Position numbers and translations under genes: made by a program. DNA of 64,000 nt from Bacteriovoracaceae bacterium (GTDB lineage: Bacteria; Bdellovibrionota; Bacteriovoracia; Bacteriovoracales; Bacteriovoracaceae), in the NCBI GenBank assembly GCA_018649885.1, contig JABIHA010000112.1, positions 1 through 64,000 on the forward strand, in the 5' to 3' direction. Numbering within the stretch: the stretch's first letter is position 1; each line of letters begins with the position of its first letter. Shown here piece after piece: positions 1 to 9,476 of the stretch. The notes below the pieces were generated by a model. The model was given only the letters and a program-made list of their open reading frames with translations, did not search any database and was not told the origin of the DNA.

Positions 1-1
1 A

Positions 2-145
2 ACGGAAATGATCATGCCTGGAGACAATACAGCGTTTGATGTAGAGCTTATCACTAAGGTAGCAATGGAGAAGGGACTAAGATTTGCAATCCGTGAGGGT
101 GGCAGAACAATTGGTGCTGGAACTGTTTCTGAAGTTGTTGAATAA
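2..145 (+). CDS. tuf: Elongation factor Tu, C-terminal fragment (5' end outside window)
   Basis: The last 47 residues of EF-Tu, the GTPase that delivers aminoacyl-tRNA to the ribosome. The visible part ends in [18 protein letters not shown], the highly conserved end of domain III, preceded by the MIMPGDN segment. The start lies before the window. The gene stands directly upstream of rpsJ, as expected when the str operon (rpsL-rpsG-fusA-tuf) runs into the S10 operon. A hairpin with a T-run separates the two genes. Identification is secure from the C-terminal signature. Confidence 0.97.
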   Translation, partial: TEMIMPGDNTAFDVELITKVAMEKGLRFAIREGGRTIGAGTVSEVVE

Positions 146-157
146 ATATGTTCCCAA

Positions 158-198
158 ACAGGGGGCTTTGTGTAATAAAGGCTCCCTGTAGATTTTTT
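158..198 (+). terminator. Hairpin with T-run between tuf and rpsJ
   Basis: An ACAGGG/CCCTGT stem extended inward by a G-T wobble, GC pairs and a TTT/AAA segment across a one-base bulge is followed by T6 at 193-198. This looks like an intrinsic terminator or attenuator at the end of tuf. It ends only about 20 bases before the rpsJ start, so rpsJ expression would depend on read-through or on a promoter hidden in the hairpin region. Confidence 0.65.
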
Positions 199-218
199 AA
201 TTACAAAAGAGAGTGGAA

Positions 219-527
219 ATGAAGTCTAATAGATTGAGAATTAAGCTGCGCGCCTATGACCATCAAATACTCGATGCGTCAATAAAGGAAATAGTATTAA
301 CAGCTAAAAATACAGGTGCAAGAGTTGCTGGGCCGATTCCACTGCCTACGGAAATTAATAAGTACACAGTTCTTAGATCTCCTCACGTTAACAAGAAATC
401 GAGAGAGCAATTTGAGATGAGAACACACAAAAGAATGGTCGATATTATTGACCCAACACAACAAACAGTTGATAGTCTAATGAAGCTCGACCTATCAGCC
501 GGAGTTGACGTAGAGATTAAATACTAG
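219..527 (+). CDS. rpsJ: 30S ribosomal protein S10
   Basis: S10 (102 residues) of the 30S head, also the NusB partner in antitermination. The sequence carries the [10 protein letters not shown] start and the [19 protein letters not shown] segment typical of the family. A GTG at 213 is also in frame, but the AGAGAG ribosome-binding stretch sits directly against it and is well spaced from the ATG at 219, so 219 is chosen. First gene of the S10 operon after the hairpin that follows tuf. Confidence 0.97.
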   Translation: MKSNRLRIKLRAYDHQILDASIKEIVLTAKNTGARVAGPIPLPTEINKYTVLRSPHVNKKSREQFEMRTHKRMVDIIDPTQQTVDSLMKLDLSAGVDVEIKY

Positions 528-612
528 TATAGATCGCTTACAACCTAAAGCGTATCTAAATATTAACCATGAACGCAGCCCTGAGATAGGGTGATGCTGT
601 GGAGGAAAAAAA

Positions 613-1284
613 ATGTCAGAAGAACAAACACAAGAGACTGCCGTCAAGGTTCACCTACCTGCTTTTTATGGTTTGAAAGCTGGTATGACTAGAATTTTTG
701 ATAGCAACGGTAATCATGTTCCAGTAACAGTGATTAAATTATTACCGAATTATATTTCTCAAGTTAAGGCTTCAGAAAAAGATGGCTATACAGCTTATCA
801 ATTAGCCTATTATGAAAAAAGAGAAAAATTAGTAAGTAAGCCTAAACAAGGTCACCTCAAAAAAGCCGGAATTGATTCTACGTTTGCAAGATTTGCAGAA
901 GTAAGAGTTGACGAGGTTAATCCTGAATTTTTAGGAAAGCCTGTTGATTTTGATAATTTTCCAGAATCAACTTACATCGATGTAACTGGCTTTACTAAAG
1001 GTAAAGGCTTTCAGGGTGTTATTAAAAGGTATGGCTTCAGTGGCGGACCAGCTACGCACGGTTCTAAATTTCACAGAACAACTGGTGCTATTGGAAACAG
1101 AGCAACTCCTGGTAGAGTTTTTGCTCTAACTAAAATGCCTGGTCATATGGGAAACAAGAAAAGAACTATGCAAAATCTTAAAGTGGTTGAATTAAATACC
1201 AATGACGGATATTTGCTAATCAAAGGTTCAATTCCTGGTTCTAAAAACAGCATTGTAAAAATTCAGAAAGCGATTAAGGCGTAA
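613..1284 (+). CDS. rplC: 50S ribosomal protein L3
   Basis: L3 (223 residues), an early-assembling 23S rRNA-binding protein near the peptidyl-transferase centre. The conserved loop TGFTKGKGFQGVIKRYGFSG and the GPATHGSKFHR and MPGHMGNKK segments are present. It has about 15 residues before the usual GLKAGMTRIF start. A strong GGAGGAA site precedes the ATG. The 85-base gap after rpsJ holds only weak hairpin potential. Confidence 0.98.
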   Translation: MSEEQTQETAVKVHLPAFYGLKAGMTRIFDSNGNHVPVTVIKLLPNYISQVKASEKDGYTAYQLAYYEKREKLVSKPKQGHLKKAGIDSTFARFAEVRVDEVNPEFLGKPVDFDNFPESTYIDVTGFTKGKGFQGVIKRYGFSGGPATHGSKFHRTTGAIGNRATPGRVFALTKMPGHMGNKKRTMQNLKVVELNTNDGYLLIKGSIPGSKNSIVKIQKAIKA

Positions 1285-1295
1285 AGGAAAAGAAC

Positions 1296-1913
1296 ATGTC
1301 AGATATAACAGTTTTAAATTCAAAGTTTGAGACATCTGGATCGCTCTCTACTGAAGTTAGCCTTACTCCGGAAGATATTAACATTGCAGTTGTTCACCAG
1401 GTTGTAAAAGCAACTTTGGCAGGTAGAAGACAGGGAACTGCTTGTACTAAGAACAAAGCACTAGTTTCAGGTGGTGGAGCTAAGCCTTTTAAGCAAAAAG
1501 GTACAGGTAATGCCAGGCAGGGTTCGAGAAGATCACCTCTCATGCCTGGTGGTGGGACAACATTTGGTCCAACTCCTAGAGACTACACTCAAAAAATAAA
1601 TAAAAGAATGATGGGTAAAGCTATCCAAGCAGTATTGGCCGATAAACTTCAGGCGGGGAAACTCACTGTTGTTGAAAAACTAGAGTCAACTGGAAAAACC
1701 AAAGAAATGTTTTTGGCATTGGATGGAAAGGGTTTGTTACCTGCTTTGGTAGTTACAAAAGACAGTGACTCGAAAGCAATTCTTGCTGCAAGAAATTTGA
1801 AGCGAGGAAAAGCAATACCTGTTGATGGCTTCAGTGTTTACGAAGCGGTTAAATTTGAAAATCTAGTAATAGAAAAAGAAGCACTAGAATCGCTTCTTCA
1901 AAGGTTAGGATAG
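1296..1913 (+). CDS. rplD: 50S ribosomal protein L4
   Basis: L4 (205 residues) binds domain I of 23S rRNA and lines the exit tunnel with its extended loop. The loop sequence GTGNARQGSRRSPLMPGGG, spanning about residues 70-88, is clear. In enterobacteria L4 also represses the S10 operon; nothing here shows whether that applies. Spacing to rplC is 11 bases and to rplW 4 bases. Confidence 0.97.
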   Translation: MSDITVLNSKFETSGSLSTEVSLTPEDINIAVVHQVVKATLAGRRQGTACTKNKALVSGGGAKPFKQKGTGNARQGSRRSPLMPGGGTTFGPTPRDYTQKINKRMMGKAIQAVLADKLQAGKLTVVEKLESTGKTKEMFLALDGKGLLPALVVTKDSDSKAILAARNLKRGKAIPVDGFSVYEAVKFENLVIEKEALESLLQRLG

Positions 1914-1917
1914 AGTT

Positions 1918-2208
1918 ATGGCTCATATTGAAGATGTACTCGTAAGGCCACTTCTGACTGAAAAGTCGACTAAAGAGGGTGAGAAGTTTAACAAATACCT
2001 TTTTGAGGTTGGTCTTAAGTCAAATAAGCATCAAATCAAGGCTGCTATTGAAAAGCTATACGATGTAAAAGTATTAAAAGTTAATACTTCTATTACTCCG
2101 GGTAAGCTTAAGAAATATGGTAAAGCGGTTAAGAAAACATCTAAATATAAGAAGGCTGCAGTTCTAGTTGAACAAGGTCAAAAAATAGAATTTTTTAGAG
2201 ATATATAA
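1918..2208 (+). CDS. rplW: 50S ribosomal protein L23
   Basis: L23 (96 residues) sits at the tunnel exit and is the docking site for trigger factor and SRP. The VLVRPLLTEKST start and the IKAAIEKLYDVKVLKVNT segment are diagnostic. The ATG follows the rplD stop by 4 bases, in S10-operon order. Confidence 0.97.
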   Translation: MAHIEDVLVRPLLTEKSTKEGEKFNKYLFEVGLKSNKHQIKAAIEKLYDVKVLKVNTSITPGKLKKYGKAVKKTSKYKKAAVLVEQGQKIEFFRDI

Positions 2209-2222
2209 AATAGAGGCTGAGC

Positions 2223-3053
2223 ATGGGAATTAAAAAGTTTAGACCGACATCTCCTTCACTTAGAAAGATGAGAACTCTCACGAGTGAAGGGTTGACCAAG
2301 GGAACTAAGCCACTAAAGTCACTTTTGGCACCACTTAGTAACAAGAGTGGGCGAAATAGCACGGGTAGAATTACTGTTCGTCATCGCGGTGGAAGAGTTA
2401 AAAGAAAATACAGAGTGATTGATTTCAAAAGAAATAAATTTGAGATCCCAGCTACTGTTAAAACTATTGAGTATGATCCAAACAGAAACTGTAATATTGC
2501 TCTTCTTTTTTATAAAGATGGTGAAAAACGGTATATGTTGGCTCCGCTTGGATTGAAAGAGGGCGATGTTGTTATCTCTTCTGCGACTGCAGACATTAAG
2601 ACAGGTAACTGCAAAGAACTAAAAGATATTCCAGTAGGTACATTGGTTCACAATGTTGAGCTTTACCCTGGTGCTGGTGGCCAGTTAGCAAGAGCTGCAG
2701 GAGCATACGTTCAATTGATGGCAAAAGAAGGAAAAGAAGCTCTTCTTAGAATGCCTTCAGGTGAAATTAGAAAGGTGAAAGACAACTGTAGGGCAACAAT
2801 TGGCCAGGTCGGAAACTTAGAGTTTGAAAACGTTAATTGGGGTAAAGCAGGTAAGTCGAGACATCGTGGTATTAGACCAACTGTTAGAGGCGTTGCTATG
2901 AACCCAGTTGATCACCCACATGGTGGTGGTGAAGGAAGAACAAGTGGTGGTAGACATCCTGTTACTCCTTGGGGCGTTCCAACTAAAGGTTACAAAACCA
3001 GAAAAAATAAAAGAACGAATAAATTTATAGTTAAGAGAAGAAATAAAAAATAA
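2223..3053 (+). CDS. rplB: 50S ribosomal protein L2
   Basis: L2 (276 residues) is needed for subunit association and peptidyl transfer. The sequence shows [14 protein letters not shown] near residue 45, the [13 protein letters not shown] block in the middle, and the signature [20 protein letters not shown] near residue 225, which contains the essential histidine. Length matches the family (about 273-277). It lies between rplW and rpsS as usual. Confidence 0.99.
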   Translation: MGIKKFRPTSPSLRKMRTLTSEGLTKGTKPLKSLLAPLSNKSGRNSTGRITVRHRGGRVKRKYRVIDFKRNKFEIPATVKTIEYDPNRNCNIALLFYKDGEKRYMLAPLGLKEGDVVISSATADIKTGNCKELKDIPVGTLVHNVELYPGAGGQLARAAGAYVQLMAKEGKEALLRMPSGEIRKVKDNCRATIGQVGNLEFENVNWGKAGKSRHRGIRPTVRGVAMNPVDHPHGGGEGRTSGGRHPVTPWGVPTKGYKTRKNKRTNKFIVKRRNKK

Positions 3054-3069
3054 ACTGAAGGATAGTTAG

Positions 3070-3351
3070 ATGGCAAGATCGTTAAAAAAAGGTGCTTTTG
3101 TAGATGAACATCTCATTAGTAAGGTCATGGACCTACAAGACGACAGAGCTAAAAGTGCAAAAGTGATTAAGACTTGGTCGAGAAGATCTACTATAGTTCC
3201 AGAATTTATTGGGACAACGATTGCTGTACATAATGGGAGAAAATTTATTCCTGTTTATATTACAGATCAAATGGTGGGTCATAAACTCGGTGAGTTTGCA
3301 ATAACAAGAACATATAACGGTCATGGATCGGATAAAAAAGGCAAGCGATAA
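3070..3351 (+). CDS. rpsS: 30S ribosomal protein S19
   Basis: S19 (93 residues) of the 30S head contacts S13 and the A-site finger. The [15 protein letters not shown] start, the [16 protein letters not shown] block and the [15 protein letters not shown]-terminus are all standard. Normal length for the family. Confidence 0.98.
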   Translation: MARSLKKGAFVDEHLISKVMDLQDDRAKSAKVIKTWSRRSTIVPEFIGTTIAVHNGRKFIPVYITDQMVGHKLGEFAITRTYNGHGSDKKGKR

Positions 3352-3365
3352 GTAGGTAACTAATT

Positions 3366-3701
3366 ATGTCTATAAAAATGAAAAATAGAAATTTTGGTGT
3401 TGCTCCTCGGAAGGTAAGGCAGGTTGCTGCTCTTATTAGAAGAAAGCCTGTTGATGAAGCACTTGGAGTTTTGAGATATTCTCCAAAAAAAGAAATTGCA
3501 ATCATGTTAAGCAAATTAATTAACAGTGGTTTAGCAGTGGCTTCAGAGTCAGAAAAGTATGATTTGGATAATCTTGTAGTTGATATTGTCATGGTTGATG
3601 AAGGACCTACACTAAAGAGAATTCAACCTCGTGCTCAGGGCAGGGCATTTAGGATTAGAAAAAGAACTAGCCACATAACTGTGGAACTAAAAGAAGCTTA
3701 G
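3366..3701 (+). CDS. rplV: 50S ribosomal protein L22
   Basis: L22 (111 residues) reaches through the exit tunnel and contacts all six domains of 23S rRNA. The [21 protein letters not shown] start and the [20 protein letters not shown] beta-hairpin end, which bears the macrolide-relevant loop, identify it. The overlapping reverse-strand reading frame is a shadow. Confidence 0.97.
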   Translation: MSIKMKNRNFGVAPRKVRQVAALIRRKPVDEALGVLRYSPKKEIAIMLSKLINSGLAVASESEKYDLDNLVVDIVMVDEGPTLKRIQPRAQGRAFRIRKRTSHITVELKEA

Positions 3702-3720
3702 GCTATTAAAGGAAAGTGTA

Positions 3721-4347
3721 ATGGGACAAAAAGTACACCCAACTGGTTTTCGACTTGGTTATATCAAGACATGGCATTCAAATTGGTACATTAAGGACAA
3801 TTACGCCAATGTATTGCATGAAGACCTAAAAATTAGAAAGTACATTGAAAAAGAACTTAAACCTGCATCTGTTGCTAGAATTGAAATTTCAAGAACTTCA
3901 GATCAAGTTAAAGTTACCGTTTTCACTGCAAGACCCGGTGTGGCCATAGGCAAGAAAGGTGCAGGCATTGAGAAGGTAAGAATTGATCTTAAGAAAATTA
4001 CCTCGGGAACATTGATCTTCAATATTGCTGAAGTAAAAAGACCGGATGCTGAAGCTAAGTTAATTGCTGAAAATATTGCTTCTCAACTTGAAAGAAGGGT
4101 TGCATTTAGAAGAGCTATGAAAAAAGTTATGCAATCAGCTTTTAGATCAGGCGTTAAAGGTATCAAGGTAAGATGTGCTGGCAGACTTGGTGGCGCTGAA
4201 ATGGCTAGATCTGAAGGTTATTCAGATAGGAAAGTGCCACTTCATACTTTGAGAGCAGACATTGATTACAATACAGCCGAAGCTAAAACTACCTACGGAA
4301 TTATTGGTGTAAAAGTTTGGGTATATAAGGGAGAGGTTTACAAGTAA
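3721..4347 (+). CDS. rpsC: 30S ribosomal protein S3
   Basis: S3 (208 residues) forms part of the mRNA entry channel and helicase activity. [13 protein letters not shown] at the start, a KH domain with the [18 protein letters not shown] loop near residue 80, and the [17 protein letters not shown] block near 165 are visible. It is slightly shorter at the C-terminus than E. coli S3 (233). Confidence 0.98.
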   Translation: MGQKVHPTGFRLGYIKTWHSNWYIKDNYANVLHEDLKIRKYIEKELKPASVARIEISRTSDQVKVTVFTARPGVAIGKKGAGIEKVRIDLKKITSGTLIFNIAEVKRPDAEAKLIAENIASQLERRVAFRRAMKKVMQSAFRSGVKGIKVRCAGRLGGAEMARSEGYSDRKVPLHTLRADIDYNTAEAKTTYGIIGVKVWVYKGEVYK

Positions 4348-4389
4348 ACCGATCGATTAAGCAAAGAAGAAAATAAATAGAGGTTTTAT

Positions 4390-4803
4390 ATGTTAAGTCC
4401 TAAAAAAGTTAAATGGAGAAAGCCGCAGAAGGGAAGAATGAAGGGGAGAGCCTATAGAGGTAGTACAATTACCTTTGGTGATTTTGCTCTTCAAGCTCAA
4501 CACTGTGGATATCTTACCAATAGGCAAATTGAAGCTGCCAGGATTGCAATGACTCGCCGAGCCAAGAGAGGCGGGAAAGTTTGGATCAAAGTATTTCCAG
4601 ACAAAGCTCTAACTAGCAAGCCTGCTGAAGTAAGAATGGGTAAAGGGAAAGGTTCTCCAGACAAATGGGTTGCTGTTATTAAGCCAGGCAGAATACTGTT
4701 TGAAATTGGTGGTGGACTTGAGGAAGAGGTATGCCTGGCTGCGTTAAGGCTGGCAATGTACAAGCTTCCAATAAAAACAAAAATTATAAGAAAAGAAGCT
4801 TAG
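4390..4803 (+). CDS. rplP: 50S ribosomal protein L16
   Basis: L16 (137 residues) binds near the A-site tRNA elbow. [19 protein letters not shown] at the start, [15 protein letters not shown], and [15 protein letters not shown] all match. A TAGAGG site lies about 8 bases before the ATG. A 76-base gap to rpmC follows, unusually long for this operon. Confidence 0.98.
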   Translation: MLSPKKVKWRKPQKGRMKGRAYRGSTITFGDFALQAQHCGYLTNRQIEAARIAMTRRAKRGGKVWIKVFPDKALTSKPAEVRMGKGKGSPDKWVAVIKPGRILFEIGGGLEEEVCLAALRLAMYKLPIKTKIIRKEA

Positions 4804-4879
4804 CTAGTTCTAGGCAACAGACACTGAATAAGGTATGAAAACTGCATTTGTTAAAATGCATTAGATTAATGAGGCAACT

Positions 4880-5074
4880 ATGTTGAAGATGAGTGAAATT
4901 AAGGGTTTAGACGGCGCGGCCATTAAGAAGAAGGTTGAAGAGTTGAGGACGGAAATTTATCACCATCGCATTCAGAAGCATACTTCGAGTATGGAGCAAG
5001 TTCATCTGATCAAAAATGCAAAAAAAGATATAGCTAGGCTCTTAACTGCTTTAAACAGCAACGGCGGGAAGTAA
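4880..5074 (+). CDS. rpmC: 50S ribosomal protein L29
   Basis: L29 (64 residues) is a two-helix protein next to L23 at the tunnel exit. It reads as a helical hairpin with the KKKVEELRTEIYHHRIQK segment and a KNAKKDIARLLTAL C-terminal helix. A GAGG site sits well before the ATG at 4880; an internal ATG at 4889 is also possible. Position between rplP and rpsQ supports the call. Confidence 0.93.
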   Translation: MLKMSEIKGLDGAAIKKKVEELRTEIYHHRIQKHTSSMEQVHLIKNAKKDIARLLTALNSNGGK

Positions 5075-5078
5075 GTAG

Positions 5079-5339
5079 ATGGAAAACACAAATCAAAAAT
5101 TTAAAAGAAAATTACGGGGAACCGTTGTTAGTGATAAAGGCGACAAGACAATTGTTGTGAACGTGATTAGAAGATTTAAGCACCCAAAATATCCAAAATT
5201 CGTTCACGTTTCTGATCGTTACCACGCTCATGATGTGGATAATAAAGCTAACAAAGGTGACGATGTGACAATCATAGAGTCTCAGCCTCACTCTAAGTTA
5301 AAAAAGTGGGAGCTACTTGAAATCAGGTCGCAGGGATAA
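5079..5339 (+). CDS. rpsQ: 30S ribosomal protein S17
   Basis: S17 (86 residues), an OB-fold primary 16S rRNA-binding protein. [19 protein letters not shown] at the start and [21 protein letters not shown] in the middle are classic. It starts 4 bases after rpmC, which suggests coupled translation. Confidence 0.97.
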   Translation: MENTNQKFKRKLRGTVVSDKGDKTIVVNVIRRFKHPKYPKFVHVSDRYHAHDVDNKANKGDDVTIIESQPHSKLKKWELLEIRSQG

Positions 5340-5353
5340 GGTAGGAATTAGTT

Positions 5354-5722
5354 ATGATTCAAATGCAAACAAAATTAGAAGTAGCAGATAACTCTGGAGC
5401 CAAGGTAGTTAAGTGTATTAAGGTGCTTGGTGGTTCTAAGAGAATGACTGCAAGACTAGGTGACATCATTGTATGCGCTGTTCAAGAAGCCCTTCCGGGT
5501 GGAAAGATGAAAAAAGGCGATGTGAAGAAAGCTGTGATTGTTAGAACGAGTTATCCAATTCGAAGAGAAGATGGAAGTTATATCCAATTTGATAAAAATA
5601 GTGTCGTACTTCTTGGTACAGCTCAAGAGCCAGTTGGAACTAGGATTTTTGGCCCAGTAGCAAGAGAGTTGAGGAACAAAAACTTTACAAAAATTTGTTC
5701 ATTGGCACCAGAAGTTCTGTAG
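5354..5722 (+). CDS. rplN: 50S ribosomal protein L14
   Basis: L14 (122 residues) sits at the subunit interface and binds the silencing factor Rsf[20 protein letters not shown], the [20 protein letters not shown] segment and FGPVARELR near the end match the family. Usual length of 122. Confidence 0.98.
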   Translation: MIQMQTKLEVADNSGAKVVKCIKVLGGSKRMTARLGDIIVCAVQEALPGGKMKKGDVKKAVIVRTSYPIRREDGSYIQFDKNSVVLLGTAQEPVGTRIFGPVARELRNKNFTKICSLAPEVL

Positions 5723-5737
5723 TTAATAGGTGGTTAT

Positions 5738-6049
5738 ATGCAAAAGCTTAGATTAAATGATGAAGTCGTAGTCCTTGCCGGTAAAGAAAAAGGCAAAACT
5801 GCGAAAGTTACGAATATTAACTGGAAGAGAAGAATTGTTTTTCTTGAAGGTTTGAACACATCGACAAAGGCCATGAAGCCAACTCAAGAAAATCCAAGTG
5901 GTGGATTTGCTCAGGTTGAGGCGGGAGTTCATATTTCTAATGTAGCGGTAGTTAGTCCAAAAACTAATAAAGCAACTAGAGTTAGAATTGAAAATAGAGA
6001 TGGAAAAAAGGTCAGAGTAGCAACAGCTTGTGGCTCTGTGTTAAGTTAA
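5738..6049 (+). CDS. rplX: 50S ribosomal protein L24
   Basis: L24 (103 residues), an assembly-initiator protein with an N-terminal KOW motif ([17 protein letters not shown]). The [18 protein letters not shown] segment is typical. First gene of the usual spc rplX-rplE pair. Confidence 0.96.
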   Translation: MQKLRLNDEVVVLAGKEKGKTAKVTNINWKRRIVFLEGLNTSTKAMKPTQENPSGGFAQVEAGVHISNVAVVSPKTNKATRVRIENRDGKKVRVATACGSVLS

Positions 6050-6059
6050 GGATTATATA

Positions 6060-6602
6060 ATGAGTAGATTAAAGCAAATCTATGACAAGGAAGTTCGGGC
6101 TAAGCTAAAAGATGAGCTAGGGTTAAAAAATATTAATCAAGTTCCAAAGATGGAAAGAATAGTAATTAACTGTGTTACACGTGATTGCGTGCAAAACGGC
6201 AAAATTGCAGAAAGTATAATGAATGATTTGGCATGTATTGCGGGTCAGAAAGCTGTAGTTGCTAGAGCAAAAAAATCTATCGCCTCTTTTAAGGTGAGAG
6301 AAGGACAGGCTCTTGGTGCATTTGTAACTCTTCGTGGAAAAGTAATGTACGAATTTTTAGATAGACTCGTTAACATTTCACTTCCAAGAGTTAGAGACTT
6401 TAAGGGTGTTAGCCCAAAGAGTTTTGATGGCCGTGGAAATTATAGTATGGGAATGAAAGAGCAAATTATCTTCCCAGAAATTAACTACGATAAAATTGAT
6501 AAAATTAGGGGCCTTGGGATTTCATTTGTCACAACGGCAGATAGTAATGAACATGGCAGAGCTTTATTGAAAGCTTTGGGAATGCCCTTTAGAGAAAAAT
6601 AA
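6060..6602 (+). CDS. rplE: 50S ribosomal protein L5
   Basis: L5 (180 residues) binds 5S rRNA and contacts P-site tRNA. It carries [15 protein letters not shown] near residue 30, [20 protein letters not shown], and the [22 protein letters not shown] end. Normal length. Follows rplX by 10 bases. Confidence 0.98.
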   Translation: MSRLKQIYDKEVRAKLKDELGLKNINQVPKMERIVINCVTRDCVQNGKIAESIMNDLACIAGQKAVVARAKKSIASFKVREGQALGAFVTLRGKVMYEFLDRLVNISLPRVRDFKGVSPKSFDGRGNYSMGMKEQIIFPEINYDKIDKIRGLGISFVTTADSNEHGRALLKALGMPFREK

Positions 6603-6621
6603 ATTAAGGAAGGTCTGAGTT

Positions 6622-6807
6622 ATGGCAAGGCTTGCAAAAATTGTAGCTAACAATAAAAAGCAAAAGTTCAAAGTAAGACATAGAAACAGATGTGAGCTGT
6701 GTGGACGACCAAGAGGTTTCCTTAGAAACTTCAAAATGTGTCGGATTTGCTTTAGAGAGCAATCTCTTAAGGGAATGGTCCCAGGTGTAACAAAGTCAAG
6801 CTGGTAA
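6622..6807 (+). CDS. rpsN: 30S ribosomal protein S14, zinc-binding short type
   Basis: S14 (61 residues) of the 30S head. This is the short type Z form: CELC near residue 24 and CRIC near residue 40 form a four-cysteine zinc site, and there is no long N-terminal region as in the zinc-free 101-residue form. The ending [13 protein letters not shown] is standard. Having the zinc form makes S14 dependent on zinc supply. Confidence 0.98.
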   Translation: MARLAKIVANNKKQKFKVRHRNRCELCGRPRGFLRNFKMCRICFREQSLKGMVPGVTKSSW

Positions 6808-6823
6808 GTGGGAGAATATTGAG

Positions 6824-7207
6824 ATGATGACTGATCCTATAGCAGACATGCTAACAAGAATTAGAAATGCTGGTCGGGCTGGGCATGGAAATGTTGAATT
6901 TCCAGCAAACCGAGTTAAGGCAAATATTTGTAAAGTGCTTAAAGAAGAAGGTTTTATTAGATCTTTTAAGATTATTGCTAAAGAAAAAAGTGATATTCGT
7001 CTAAAAGTAGGTTTGAAGCCAGGTGCGATTGTAGGAATTACAAGAGTCTCTAAGCCAGGTCTTCGAATTTATAAAAAACATGATGAAATGCCTCGAGTTG
7101 TCTCTGGATTAGGAATTTCTGTAGTTTCTACTTCCAAGGGTGTGATTTCTTCAAGAATGGCAAAACATAAAAAACTAGGCGGAGAGGTTCTCTGCAACGT
7201 TTGGTAG
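6824..7207 (+). CDS. rpsH: 30S ribosomal protein S8
   Basis: S8 (127 residues) binds helix 21 of 16S rRNA and, in E. coli, represses the spc operon. MTDPIADMLTRIRNA at the start and VVSTSKGVISSRMAKHKKLGGEVLC at the end are typical. Two ATG codons lie in tandem (6824 and 6827) behind GGGAG; either could be used. Confidence 0.97.
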   Translation: MMTDPIADMLTRIRNAGRAGHGNVEFPANRVKANICKVLKEEGFIRSFKIIAKEKSDIRLKVGLKPGAIVGITRVSKPGLRIYKKHDEMPRVVSGLGISVVSTSKGVISSRMAKHKKLGGEVLCNVW

Positions 7208-7216
7208 GAGTGAATA

Positions 7217-7756
7217 ATGTCTAGGATTGGTAAACAACCTGTACAAATTCCGGAAAAAGTTGAAGTTAAACTTGACGGTGGTTTGATTAAAGTAAAAGGC
7301 CCAAATGGCGCGATGGAATTTAGTCACCATCAAAGTGTCACTGTAGATAAAGAGGAAAACACACTTGTTGTTAAGCCTTTAGATCAATCTAAGAAAACAA
7401 GAGCTCTCTGGGGTTTAACCAGAACACTTGTTGATAATATGGTTGTTGGCGTGACCAAAGGTTTTACTAGAACTCTCGAATTTAACGGAGTTGGATATAA
7501 AGCTGCCGTTAAAGGTGACTCAATGCTTCTAAACTTGGGTTTTTCACACCCAATTAATTATAAATTACCTGATGGTGTCTCTGCTAAAGTGACAAAGAAT
7601 GTAATTGTATTATCTGGTTGTAGTAAAGAGCTAGTTGGCTTTGCCGCCGCTAAAATTAGATCTTTTAGACCACCAGAGCCTTACAAAGGTAAGGGCGTTA
7701 AATACCAAGATGAAACTATCATTAGAAAAGCTGGTAAATCAGGTGGCAAAAAATAG
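7217..7756 (+). CDS. rplF: 50S ribosomal protein L6
   Basis: L6 (179 residues) lies near the sarcin-ricin loop. MSRIGKQPVQIPEKVEV at the start, VGVTKGFTRTLEFNGVGYKA in the middle and RSFRPPEPYKGKGVKY at the end are clear family marks. Normal length. Confidence 0.98.
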   Translation: MSRIGKQPVQIPEKVEVKLDGGLIKVKGPNGAMEFSHHQSVTVDKEENTLVVKPLDQSKKTRALWGLTRTLVDNMVVGVTKGFTRTLEFNGVGYKAAVKGDSMLLNLGFSHPINYKLPDGVSAKVTKNVIVLSGCSKELVGFAAAKIRSFRPPEPYKGKGVKYQDETIIRKAGKSGGKK

Positions 7757-7767
7757 GGTTGATTGAA

Positions 7768-8142
7768 ATGAGAAAGCAGTACAAAAAAATTAAAAGTGAT
7801 ACCGAGAGAACAAGGTATAGAAGAAAGTTAACGATTAGAAAAAAGATTAGTGGCACAGCTGAAAGGCCGAGGTTATGTGTTCAGAAATCTAATAAGCACT
7901 TTCGTGTTCAAGTTGTAGATGATGAATTGGGAAAAACTTTGTTTTCAGTCCAAACATTTGGAAAAAATAGTGTTGAGGGCACAGCTAATAAAGCAGGAGC
8001 TAAAGCTGTCGGAATAAAAGTTGCTGAAGAATTGAAAGGTAAAGGATTGACCACCGCTGTTTTTGATAGAGGCGGGAATATGTATGCTGGGAGCCTTTCA
8101 ACACTTGCAGATACAATCAGGGAAGCAGGGATTAAAATTTAA
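7768..8142 (+). CDS. rplR: 50S ribosomal protein L18
   Basis: L18 (124 residues) binds 5S rRNA together with L5. The [20 protein letters not shown] segment, the VFDRGG segment and the [10 protein letters not shown] ending are typical. A TTG at 7759 would add three residues, but the AGGG site lies directly against it and is properly spaced for the ATG at 7768, so that start is chosen. Confidence 0.96.
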   Translation: MRKQYKKIKSDTERTRYRRKLTIRKKISGTAERPRLCVQKSNKHFRVQVVDDELGKTLFSVQTFGKNSVEGTANKAGAKAVGIKVAEELKGKGLTTAVFDRGGNMYAGSLSTLADTIREAGIKI

Positions 8143-8165
8143 TACTGAATTTAGAGGAAACAATA

Positions 8166-8786
8166 ATGACTGATGAAACAAAAAAAAATGAGACTGCAGA
8201 AGCCGCCAAAACGGAAGTTAAAGCTGAAGCTAAAAAGCCTGCTCACGGGCAAAGAGGAAGGTCTCAGAAAAATGCAGGACGAAGACCTCAGAAATCGGAT
8301 CTCGATGTCGACTTAGAGGAAAGAGTCGTTGCTGTAAATAGGGTTGCTAAAGTTGTTAAAGGTGGACGGCGATTTTCTTTTTCAGCTCTTATGATTGTAG
8401 GAGATAAGAAAGGGAGAGTTGGGTACGGTCTTGGAAAGGCAAAAGAAGTGCCTGAGGCTATTAGAAAAGCTACTCAACAAGCTCAACGTAGTATGATTAC
8501 TGTACCACTCGATCAAGGTACTATTCCTCATGTAATAATGGGTGAATTTGACGCTGGTCAAATTCTTTTTAAGCCTGCTGCTGATGGTACTGGGGTTAAA
8601 GCCGCTGGTGCTTGTAGATCAATTCTTGAGCTTGCAGGTGTTAGAAATGTGTTAACAAAATCACTTAGAGGTAATAATCCTCACAATATTGTAAAAGCTA
8701 CTTTCGCAGCACTTAGATCTTTGAGATCAATTGAAGAAGTTGCAAGAGTTAGAGGCAGAGACTTTAAAACACTTCGAATGAAATAA
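8166..8786 (+). CDS. rpsE: 30S ribosomal protein S5 with extended N-terminus
   Basis: S5 (206 residues) takes part in decoding fidelity and the mRNA entry channel. The core starts near residue 50 with [20 protein letters not shown] and continues through [17 protein letters not shown] and [15 protein letters not shown]. The first 48 or so residues are an Ala/Lys/Glu-rich, probably disordered, basic extension that E. coli S5 (167 residues) lacks. An AGAGGAAA site precedes the ATG, supporting this long form. Confidence 0.97.
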   Translation: MTDETKKNETAEAAKTEVKAEAKKPAHGQRGRSQKNAGRRPQKSDLDVDLEERVVAVNRVAKVVKGGRRFSFSALMIVGDKKGRVGYGLGKAKEVPEAIRKATQQAQRSMITVPLDQGTIPHVIMGEFDAGQILFKPAADGTGVKAAGACRSILELAGVRNVLTKSLRGNNPHNIVKATFAALRSLRSIEEVARVRGRDFKTLRMK

Positions 8787-8813
8787 ATTTGAAAGTATAA
8801 ACTGGAATAAATT

Positions 8814-8996
8814 ATGGCGAGTAAAACGATAACAGTAAAATTAAAGAAAAGTGTAATCGGTAGTAATCAGAAAGTGCGCGGAACAGTTAGAGGGTTGGGC
8901 TTGAAAAAGACAAACTCTTCTCGCACGCTTGAGAATACGCCAGCGGTTAGAGGAATGATAAAAAAAGTTATTCACCTTCTTGAGGTGACTGAGTAA
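8814..8996 (+). CDS. rpmD: 50S ribosomal protein L30
   Basis: L30 (60 residues), a small protein of the 50S subunit absent from some bacteria. The ITVKLKKSVIGSNQKVRGTVRGLGL segment, the TPAVRGMIKKV block and its place between rpsE and rplO identify it. It ends immediately before the rplO ribosome-binding site. Confidence 0.95.
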   Translation: MASKTITVKLKKSVIGSNQKVRGTVRGLGLKKTNSSRTLENTPAVRGMIKKVIHLLEVTE

Positions 8997-9008
8997 TTGA
9001 GGATGGCT

Positions 9009-9473
9009 ATGCTTACGTTAAACAATTTAAAAAGCCCGAAAGGTGCCCATAGAAACATAAAAAGAATTGGTCGCGGCCAAGGTTCTGGTCAAGGAACTCA
9101 GGCTGGTAAAGGTCACAAAGGTCAAAAAGCCAGAGGCGGCGGCGGAACTGCGCTAGGATTCGAGGGTGGGCAAATGCCACTCTATAGAAGACTTCCTAAA
9201 AGAGGTTTCAAGAATGCTCCTTTTAGAACTATCTATGCTGAAGTTTCTCTCTCTCTTGTTAATACAAAATTTACAAGTGGTGAAGTTACTAGGGAAGCAC
9301 TAGTTGAAAAAGGCATGATTAAGGGAATTAATAAGAGACGCCCAATTAAGATTTTAGGTGGTGGCGAACTTAAGAATGCTCTGACTTTTGTAGGAATTGA
9401 TAAATTCACAAAATCTACTGAAGAAGCCATCAATAAAGCTGGTGGTAAAATCGTTATTAAGGAAGGCAAGTAA
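9009..9473 (+). CDS. rplO: 50S ribosomal protein L15
   Basis: L15 (154 residues), a late-assembly 50S protein. The glycine-rich RIGRGQGSGQGTQAGKGHKG and the GGQMPLYRRLPKRGF block are diagnostic. In-frame starts exist at 8997 (TTG), 9003 and 9009 (ATG); GAGG at 8999-9002 is spaced correctly only for 9009, which also gives the family's usual length. Confidence 0.96.
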   Translation: MLTLNNLKSPKGAHRNIKRIGRGQGSGQGTQAGKGHKGQKARGGGGTALGFEGGQMPLYRRLPKRGFKNAPFRTIYAEVSLSLVNTKFTSGEVTREALVEKGMIKGINKRRPIKILGGGELKNALTFVGIDKFTKSTEEAINKAGGKIVIKEGK

Positions 9474-9476
9474 GAG

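Noticed and set aside
3133-3592. Reverse-strand frames inside rpsS and rplV
   Set aside because: They lie fully within clear ribosomal protein genes, have no ribosome-binding sites and no protein-like sequence; shadow frames.
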